DNA from: Phycisphaeraceae bacterium
Lineage (GTDB): Bacteria; Planctomycetota; Phycisphaerae; Phycisphaerales; UBA1924
NCBI GenBank assembly: GCA_019636625.1
Contig: JAHBXE010000017.1
Location: 1 to 64,000, forward strand
DNA length: 64,000 nucleotides
Reading direction: 5' to 3'
Of the stretch, positions 33,478 through 41,100 are shown one piece after another. Numbering within the stretch: position 1 is the stretch's first letter; every line of letters starts with the position of its first letter. Below the pieces are notes generated by a model. The model did not search any database. It had not been told where the DNA came from and saw nothing but the letters and a program-made list of their open reading frames with translations. The position numbers were made by a program, and so were the translations under genes.

Positions 33478-35658
33478 ATGGCCTCCGAACGACCAACTTT
33501 CTCGCCCCTCTGGCACCGCGTGCGGGCCTTGAAGCCGCGGCTGCGTCCGCACGTGCAGATCACGCGTCAGCACTATCGAGGGAGGCGCTGGCACGTCGCG
33601 CACGATCCGGCCTCGAACCAGTTCTACCGGCTTAGCCCGGTGGGGTACGAGTTTGTGGGCCTGCTGGATGGCAGGCGGACGGTGGAGGAAGTCTGGAGCA
33701 TCTCCCTGGGAAACCACGGCGACGGCGCGCCGACCCAGCAGGAGGTGATCGAGCTGCTGGGGCAGATGTACAGCTCGAACCTCCTGGCGATTGATTCCAC
33801 TCCGGAGACGGAGCAGTTGCTCTCGCGAGGGCGGGACCGGCTCAAGCGGCGGATGGCGCAGCAGGCGATCGGCCTGATGTACTTCCGGCTGCGTCTGTTC
33901 AACCCGGACCGGATTCTCACGTGGCTGGAGCCCATTTTCCGCCCGCTGCTGAACCGGTGGGGTTTCCTGCTGTGGCTGGCGTGGGTGGGGTACGGCCTCT
34001 ATGCGGTGGTGCCGCACCTCGATGAGCTCCAGGCGATGTTCAAGACATCGATGGCGCCCGCGAACCTGATCTGGCTTTCGGTGATCTTCATCATCATCAA
34101 GGCCATACACGAGACCGGGCACGGCGTGATCTGCAAGCGGTTCGGGGGCCAGGTGCCCGAGTTCGGGGCCATGCTCCTGGTGCTGGTTCCTGCGCCTTAT
34201 GTGGACGCCTCCAGCGCGTGGTCCTTTGCGAGCAAGTGGCAGCGGATCGCGGTTGGGGCGGGGGGGATGATCTTCGAGCTGGCGATCGCGGCGGCGGCGG
34301 TGCACATTTTCGCCTCCGCGCCCGACACGTTGACGAAGCAACTGGCGTTCAACGCGATCTTCACGGCGAGCATTTCGACGATCTTCTTCAACGCCAACCC
34401 GCTGATGCGGTTCGACGGTTACTACATCCTGTCCGACCTGCTGGAGGTTCCGAACCTGATGAACCGGAGCACGCGGATGCTCCAGCACCTGGCGCAGAAG
34501 TACATCTACCGGTGCGAGAACCTGCGCCCACCGACAACGAACCCGACGGAGCGGTGGATCCTGATCGTGTACGGGACATTGGCCGTGGCCTACCGGGTAT
34601 TTCTGTTCATCACGATCACCCTGTACGTGCTGGGGCAGTTCTTCGCGGTCGGGCTGGTGCTGGCCGTGTGGTCGGCGGCGGCGTGGTTCCTGATCCCGCT
34701 GGGCAAGTTCGTGCACTGGCTGGCGGCCGGGCCGCAACTGGCCGAGCACCGGATCCGGGCGATCGCGACAACGCTGGCGCTCGCGGCGGGGGCGTGGCTG
34801 TGCCTCGGGGTGGTCCGGGCGCCGGATCACCGCCGGGCGCCGGGTGTGGTGGAGAGCCGGGCGAGCGCGGGCGTGTACTTCGGAGCGCCGGGCCGGGTGG
34901 TCGCGGTGCACAAGCGCGTGGGGGATCGGGTGCGGGCGGGGGATGTGATCGTGACGTGCGAATCGCCCGCGGTGGAGTACGGGATTGCGATGACTCGGGC
35001 GGAACTCGCCGAGGTGCAGGTGCAGGAGCGGATGTACACCGCCGGCAATCCCGCGGCCGCCCAAGTGGCCAGGAGCATCATCGAGGCCAAGTCAGAGACG
35101 CTGCGGACGCTGCTGGACCTGCAATCAAAGTTGGAAGTCCGGGCGCCGCAGGATGGTGTGCTGGTGCCCGGCGCCGCGGGACGCGATCCGGGGGAGTTTG
35201 CCGGCGTGCACGTGCAACGCGGGCAGTTGCTGTGCGAGGTGGTGGACCCCGATCGGGTGCGGATCGCAGCGACGATGCCGACCTCGCATGCGCAGCCGTT
35301 GATTGAGCTGCCGCCGGGTGCGTACACGGTGGAGATGCGTTCGGTGTCGATGCCCTACGACGTGGTGCGGGGCGGCGGGGTTCGGATCGTTGAAGCGGGG
35401 CGTCGGACCATACCGCACGCGGCGCTGGGGTTCCAGGGCGGAGGCACGGTGGAGATCGACCCGCAGGACCAGCGAGGGCTGGCCACCAAGTCGAGCGAGT
35501 TCACGGTGTACATCGATGACCTGGTGAAAGACGGCCGGGCGTGGCGCTCCGTCCCGGGCGAGCGGGTGACGGTGCGGTTTACGCTGCCGAGCAAGCCGCT
35601 GTTGGCGCAATGGTGGCATCGGGTGGAGAAGCTGCTTCAGGCGAGGACGGATATCTGA
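33478..35658 (+). CDS. PqqD-like / M50 intramembrane protease / HlyD hybrid
   Basis: The product has 726 residues in three parts. Residues 25-110 resemble PqqD, a winged-helix fold that binds peptide leaders (FYRLSPVGYEFVGLLDGRRTVEEVW). Residues 155-445 are a multi-pass M50 site-2-protease-type domain with zinc motif HETGH (211-215) and the distal NANPLMRFDGYY (305-316, Asp313). Residues 460-726 are a HlyD-like periplasmic part (GAPGRVVAVHKRVGDRVRAG). All zinc-site residues are intact, so proteolysis is plausible. It could recognise, cut or pass a substrate between cytosol and periplasm. The neighbours are two adaptor proteins upstream and a SecA-like ATPase downstream. Confidence 0.9.
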   Translation: MASERPTFSPLWHRVRALKPRLRPHVQITRQHYRGRRWHVAHDPASNQFYRLSPVGYEFVGLLDGRRTVEEVWSISLGNHGDGAPTQQEVIELLGQMYSSNLLAIDSTPETEQLLSRGRDRLKRRMAQQAIGLMYFRLRLFNPDRILTWLEPIFRPLLNRWGFLLWLAWVGYGLYAVVPHLDELQAMFKTSMAPANLIWLSVIFIIIKAIHETGHGVICKRFGGQVPEFGAMLLVLVPAPYVDASSAWSFASKWQRIAVGAGGMIFELAIAAAAVHIFASAPDTLTKQLAFNAIFTASISTIFFNANPLMRFDGYYILSDLLEVPNLMNRSTRMLQHLAQKYIYRCENLRPPTTNPTERWILIVYGTLAVAYRVFLFITITLYVLGQFFAVGLVLAVWSAAAWFLIPLGKFVHWLAAGPQLAEHRIRAIATTLALAAGAWLCLGVVRAPDHRRAPGVVESRASAGVYFGAPGRVVAVHKRVGDRVRAGDVIVTCESPAVEYGIAMTRAELAEVQVQERMYTAGNPAAAQVARSIIEAKSETLRTLLDLQSKLEVRAPQDGVLVPGAAGRDPGEFAGVHVQRGQLLCEVVDPDRVRIAATMPTSHAQPLIELPPGAYTVEMRSVSMPYDVVRGGGVRIVEAGRRTIPHAALGFQGGGTVEIDPQDQRGLATKSSEFTVYIDDLVKDGRAWRSVPGERVTVRFTLPSKPLLAQWWHRVEKLLQARTDI

Positions 35659-35732
35659 GCGGCGGTCGTGCAAATCCGCAAATGTGCAGATAACCAAAGT
35701 GCAAAGCGGAGGCGAACACGGGAGTACCTGGC

Positions 35733-36095
35733 ATGGGGCGTTTGAATCCGGCATTCTTGGAGCGGGTGGAGAGTTTCTCAGATCGCATGGTGGGCGTTGC
35801 GGAGACGCTGGCGGGACAGCGGTCACTGAGTCGCGTCGTAGACCAGATGATTGGATGTGGCACATCTGTAGGAGCGAATGTGTTCGAGGCTGACGAGGCG
35901 CTGAGTCGGGCTGACTTCGCAAAGACTCTCGGTATAGCAATAAAGGAGGTCAGCGAGACCCGTTTCTGGCTGCGACTGGCAGCCCGACGGAAGTGGGTCA
36001 AGCCTGAACGACTTGCGTCTTTGCAGAAGGAAGCGACCGAGCTGAAGTTGATTCTCGGAGCCATGATCTCCAGAACAAGAAGGCACGCATCCTGA
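35733..36095 (+). CDS. Four-helix bundle protein (S23/IVP family)
   Basis: This 120-residue all-helical protein matches the four-helix-bundle family first found in 23S rRNA intervening sequences. Marks are SLSRVVDQMIGCGTSVGANVFEADEALSRADF near the middle (given here only as key residues SVGANVxEA) and KEVSETRFWLRL. The family is common as a stand-alone gene and its role is unknown; nucleic acid binding has been proposed. The DNA of this gene and its flanks has visibly less G+C (about 53% in sampled lines) than its neighbours, so it was probably inserted between the M50 and SecA-like genes. Confidence 0.85.
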   Translation: MGRLNPAFLERVESFSDRMVGVAETLAGQRSLSRVVDQMIGCGTSVGANVFEADEALSRADFAKTLGIAIKEVSETRFWLRLAARRKWVKPERLASLQKEATELKLILGAMISRTRRHAS

Positions 36096-36132
36096 TTTGG
36101 TCTTTGGCAATTTGCCCTTTGTCGCTTTGATC

Positions 36133-38127
36133 ATGTCACAAGCCCTCACCAGATACTCCGCCTTGTTCGATTCCGTCCGCAGCCGGCGGCGGAAGTCGGA
36201 TGTGCCCAAGGGGCTCGACGTGTTGGCGGCGCGGGCCGGCATGCTGGTGGAATCCCGCCGCGTGACTCTCGGCTGGCTGCGGGCGCAGGCGGAAGCGGTC
36301 GAGGCGCTGTCGGGCGAGATTCGGAACCATTCGGAAGCAGCGCTGGACCAGGTGATCTCGGAAACGCGGGAAGCGTTCGTGCGCGGGCGGCACGATGCGG
36401 CGGTGGTGCGGCGAGGACTGGCGATCGTGCGGGAAGTGGCACGCCGGTGCACGGGTGAGGAGGCCTACCCCGTTCAGGTGATGGCGGCGCTCGCGCTGTA
36501 CCACGGCCGGATCGTGGAGATGCTCACCGGGGAGGGCAAAACGCTCACGGGCTCCATCGCGGCGCCGCTGATCGCGTGGCGGAGGCGTCACCTGCATGTG
36601 TTCACGGTGAACGACTACTTGGCGAGGCGGGATGCGCAGTCGCGTGAACCTATCTACCGCCGGTGCCTGCTTCGGGTGGGGGCGATCCAGCAGGAGATGG
36701 GTCCGCACGAGCGGTTCGAGGTCTACGCCCGTGCGATCGTGTACGGCACGCCGAAGCAGATCACGGCGGACTGGCTCCGGGACCTGATCCGGATGGGGGC
36801 GCACTCATCGGCGTGGACGGGGCGGCAGTCGCTGATCGCGATGGGTGAGGCGGGCGGCGGCCCGATGATCCCCGGTTTGCAGGCGGCGCTGGTGGATGAA
36901 GCGGACGCGGTGCTGATCGATGAGGGCGTGGTGCCTCTCATTATCGCGAGGGCGCGGCGGACGGACGACATGGCGGAGGTGTACCGGCGGGCGGCAACGA
37001 TCGCGGCGAGCCTGGATGAAGGCCCCGACTACACGATCGATCACCTGCGGAAGAAGGCGGAGTTGAAGGAGCGGGGCCGGTACCGGTGCGAGCAGTTGTT
37101 CGCGCAGGCCGAGGAGCCGATCTGGCGTGCCAGACGCCGCGCGGAGGAACTGATCCGGCAGGCCCTCATCGCCCGCCACTGCTACCTCAAGGGGCATCAG
37201 TACCAGATCGTGGACGGGCGGATCGTCATCGTGGATGAGTACACGGGGCGGCTCCTGCCGGACCGCAACTGGGAGCACGGTCTGCACCAGGCGGTGGAGG
37301 CGAAGGAGCGAGTCGAGGTCACGGCCGACCGGGAAACCATGGCAAGGATGAGCTTCCAGCGGTTCTTCCGGAGCTATCCATTCCTGTGCGGCATGACGGG
37401 CACCGCTGCCGATGCCACGGGCGAGATGCAGACGGTGTACAACCGACCGGTCATCCGCGTGCCCACCCATCGCCCGATGATCCGCGAGCAATGGCCGACG
37501 CGAGTATTCCGGCGTGGGGAAGCGAAGTGGAACGCGGTCGCCGCCGCGGTGGAGGAGGAACATGCCAAGGGGCGGCCCGTGCTCGTGGGGACGCGGTCGA
37601 TCGAGGCATCGGAACACTTGTCGGAGAAACTCGCGGCACGTGGGCTCGCGCACCGCGTGCTCAACGCGAACTTTGACCGAGAAGAGGCGGAGCTGATCTC
37701 CGACGCGGGCCGGGGCGGGCCGAACGCTTCGATCGTCGTCGCGACGAACATGGCCGGGCGCGGCACGGATATCAAGCCGGATGAAGCGGCGATCGCCGCC
37801 GGAGGGCTTCACGTCATCCTGACCGAGATGCACGGGGCCAAGCGGATCGACCGGCAGTTCATCGGGCGGTCGGGACGTCAGGGAGATCCGGGTTCGGCGC
37901 AGATCTTCCTTTCTCTCGACGATGAACTGGTTCGTTTGCACGTCCGAGGTGTGGCGGCGGTGATGCGACGGGCCGGGACGGGCGAAGAGCTGTCCGGCGC
38001 GGCGAGGGCCGCGGCGACGAAGCTGTTCCGCTTTGCCCAGCGGGAGTCGGAAGCCAGGGCAAGGCGCGGCCGGGCGGGCGTCATGAAGCAGGATCACTGG
38101 ATCGACAAGCACCTGCCGGGGATGTGA
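36133..38127 (+). CDS. Short SecA-family ATPase
   Basis: The product has 664 residues, against about 850-950 for housekeeping SecA. Motor motifs are intact: Walker A LTGEGKT (131-137), DEAD 255-258 in VDEADAVLID, GMTGTA (420-425), ATNMAGRGTDI (537-547) and GRSGRQGDPG (578-587). The preprotein-binding region is present (IVIVDEYTGRLLPDR). The protein stops 77 residues after the last motif, so most of the scaffold and wing domains and the zinc tail are missing. This suggests an accessory motor with its own substrates, not the general translocase. The ATG at 36133 has no clear Shine-Dalgarno. It converges on the AsmA-like gene with a 7-base gap. Confidence 0.88.
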   Translation: MSQALTRYSALFDSVRSRRRKSDVPKGLDVLAARAGMLVESRRVTLGWLRAQAEAVEALSGEIRNHSEAALDQVISETREAFVRGRHDAAVVRRGLAIVREVARRCTGEEAYPVQVMAALALYHGRIVEMLTGEGKTLTGSIAAPLIAWRRRHLHVFTVNDYLARRDAQSREPIYRRCLLRVGAIQQEMGPHERFEVYARAIVYGTPKQITADWLRDLIRMGAHSSAWTGRQSLIAMGEAGGGPMIPGLQAALVDEADAVLIDEGVVPLIIARARRTDDMAEVYRRAATIAASLDEGPDYTIDHLRKKAELKERGRYRCEQLFAQAEEPIWRARRRAEELIRQALIARHCYLKGHQYQIVDGRIVIVDEYTGRLLPDRNWEHGLHQAVEAKERVEVTADRETMARMSFQRFFRSYPFLCGMTGTAADATGEMQTVYNRPVIRVPTHRPMIREQWPTRVFRRGEAKWNAVAAAVEEEHAKGRPVLVGTRSIEASEHLSEKLAARGLAHRVLNANFDREEAELISDAGRGGPNASIVVATNMAGRGTDIKPDEAAIAAGGLHVILTEMHGAKRIDRQFIGRSGRQGDPGSAQIFLSLDDELVRLHVRGVAAVMRRAGTGEELSGAARAAATKLFRFAQRESEARARRGRAGVMKQDHWIDKHLPGM

Positions 38128-38134
38128 TTCACCG

Positions 38135-41100
38135 TCACTTCCGCTGCCGAACCCGGACAACCAGGCGTGACGGCCCCGCGTCACTCGGGATCGGTTTCCC
38201 GCCCATGACGGCGATTCGGGCAGCGCCCTCGCCGGCGCGAGCAGCGATTTCGCGCCGGACACCGGCGAGGCGTGCATCGATCAACTCCACAGCGCCGGCA
38301 CGGGTGCGCCGGGTCTTGGCGGTCTCCGCGCCGGGACCCTGCATGGCGTAAAGCTGATCCATGGAATCCTCGACATCCGCCAGTTGACGGCTGAGCGCTT
38401 CCAGGCGGCGGCTCGGCTCGGCGTTGGGCGATACCCCGACGGCCCAGGCCGAGGCGGCCGCGAGCAGCTCCGACCTCGCGACCAGGAGTGAGGCGCGACG
38501 GGATCGCAGTTCGTCGGCCAACGACGCGGCCTGCTCGAGCGGCGGATTGGCGCGTCGGGCCACCAGGTCGGCGTCCTGCATTCCAAACTGGTGTTCGATG
38601 GCGACCTGTACGTTGGAGTAGACCGCCGCGCGATCGAGGACGGAACGGAGGAAGCTCAGATCGCGGTTCGACAAGGCGGTGACGCCGTTGGAGAAGGTGA
38701 GGATGATCGGCTCTTCTTCGACCCAGACAGCTTCGGGATCGTCACCGCCGAAGAGGCCGGCGAACCCGGCGACTATCTTCGCCGGAGCGCTCACGACCGC
38801 CGTTGCAACGACTTGCCCCGCGGCGAGCGCGACGGCTCGAACGAGGCTCCCGGTTGTGAGGCCGCTCTGGCTGAGCGTGACATCGACGGGAAGGGTGATC
38901 GACCCGTCGGGCGCTTCGACGGCGGCGATCGCGGCGTCGATGGGCACGGGAAGAGCCATGAAGCGTTCAGCAGGGCCCGCCGAGGGCTCGGCGTAGCGGA
39001 GGTCCGTGACAATCAGCCTGGCGCGTGCATCAACGTTCCCATCGTCGCGGGCGCGGAGTTCAAGTCGGCCGTCGAAGACACCCCCGCCGATGGAGGCGCC
39101 CGCCTCTTTGGCCAGGCCCCGCAGAGCCAGAAGCTCCACGCCGGAGATGGCCGCGACCGCGCGGCCCTGCGGCGCCGGGTAAAACGCCATGGTGCCCGAG
39201 GCGATGCACTGGGAGAAGAAGTCGCGATCCTCCGTCTCGCTGCCAGTGTCGTTCGAACCCGACGACTTCGGGAGCGAGACCTTGCCCGCCCCGACCGTTG
39301 CGTTGAACCGGACGGGCCTCTCACGCTGGAGGAGCAGAGATGAGAGACCCCGAACCTCAGCATCGAGCGCGTTGATCGGGATGGTGACCGGCGGCGAGAC
39401 GGCCCGGTCATCGAAGGAGGCGTCGATGCCGGAGACGGTGAGGCGGTCGATGCGAATCTCTGGTCCCGGGGACTTCGGGCGCGCGGGGCTGGGCGGTTCC
39501 GCAGCCGCGTGGCCCGAGGGCGCCGCAGGGGTGGTGTGGGCCGGGTCGGGCGAATCCAGCACCTTCAGCCGAAGTCCAAGAATGTGGATGCCCGATTCAT
39601 CGCGCCAGGCCCGCCCCGTCAGGTTGCGGACCTCCAGTTCGCGTGTGGTGATGTTCCCGGTGGAGGGATCAAGGCGGATGCTGTCCGCTTCGATGTGCTC
39701 AACACCGGCGAGCACGGTGTCCCCCTGTCGGAACTGCGTACCGCGGATGTCGAAAGCCAAGTCAATGCCGCGGGAAAGATCGATGGTGGAGCCGCGCCGT
39801 TGCACCTTCGCTCGCGCCGCGATGGTGGTCGAGAAGGCCCCATCGCTCAGCGGTGCTCCGTCGATGATCGGGGCGAGTGGCGGCGCCACCGAGGGCAACG
39901 GCCCGGCGTTGATGCCGGTGGCGGAGATGGAGATGTTCAGGCTCGGCTCAGCCGCGAAAAGGGCGGATGCGAACTTCACCTCGAAGCGATTGATCAGAGG
40001 ATCAACGCGGCCGGTCGTAACCAGCTCCAACGGAGCGTTGGACTCCGCCGCGGCGCCAAGCAGGCGGAACGGTCCGGAAGAGACAATACGCACATCCGCG
40101 AGGGATACCGGCGTGGCAGGCGGCGGGCCAGCGAAGGTGAGCCGGGATACCCCGACGTCAACCGAGTCGACTGCGATGAGCGGGGGAGGTCGCGAGGCCG
40201 CCGAAAGCAGCGTGGAAACCCCCGGAGCGGGCGAGGTGAGCGGTTGACGGGGTGACGGTGGAGGCGAGGGGGCAATCGTTTCTGCCGTGCCGGGCGTGTT
40301 GGATCGGACGGTCAGGCCGAGAAGAGTGAGCGTGCCATCTTCTTGTGCCGCGGCGTGGGCGGTAAGCCCGGAGGAGGCGATGCGAGCGATGTGCAGATCC
40401 CGTGAATCGAGGGCGAACGACGACACATCAATCGTGAAGTCCTTCATCGCAGCGAGCGGTTCACCTTCTCCCGCGGCACGGTAATCGAAGTTTGCAATGG
40501 TGGCGGAGACAGCCAGTGCGTCCGGTGTTCCGCGAGCGAGTGCCAGGGTTCCATCGACGCGGAACTCCCCGGTGGTGAGCGGACCGTCGATTCCGGGCGG
40601 CAGATACGCGGCGGGAATCGCGGTGGAAACACCCGTCGCACGGATGGAGGAAGAGAGTCCCGCACGCTGGCCCGAGGCGGCGAGCGTGCCCGTAACGGTG
40701 ACTGATTCCGCTAGGCCCGGTGCTACCAGTCGGACATCGAACTCACCAACGCCCGCGCTGTCAGACGAGGGGTTGAGAGCAAACCCTCGCATCGCGGCGT
40801 CGAATGTCGCGCGCAATTGGACGGGCGACTTGGCCGCAGAGTCGGACCAGGAGATCTCCGACTGCTCGATCGAGAGAGAGCCGGTCGATATGGGGCCAAG
40901 ACCGCCGATCAACGCGAGAGGATCGGGGATCGGCGCCGGCGCGGCTTCGGGCTTCGGTGCCGTTGGAACCAGTTTGATCCCGAGCAGAGAGACGCCGCCC
41001 TGATCACGCGACGCGGCGAGCGAAAGGCCGGCGATCCGTCCACCCTCCACGACGACTCCGGATTCGAGCAGTTCCGCACGGCTCAGTTCGGCGATGGAGA

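Noticed and set aside
33055-35064. A 669-residue frame antisense to the PqqD-M50-HlyD gene
   Set aside because: The plus-strand gene has the M50 zinc motif and membrane helices; the antisense frame is Arg/His/Pro-rich noise.
35733-36095. Four-helix-bundle gene as a sign of a nearby 23S rRNA intervening sequence
   Set aside because: No rRNA sequence is in the window; the family often occurs as a stand-alone gene.
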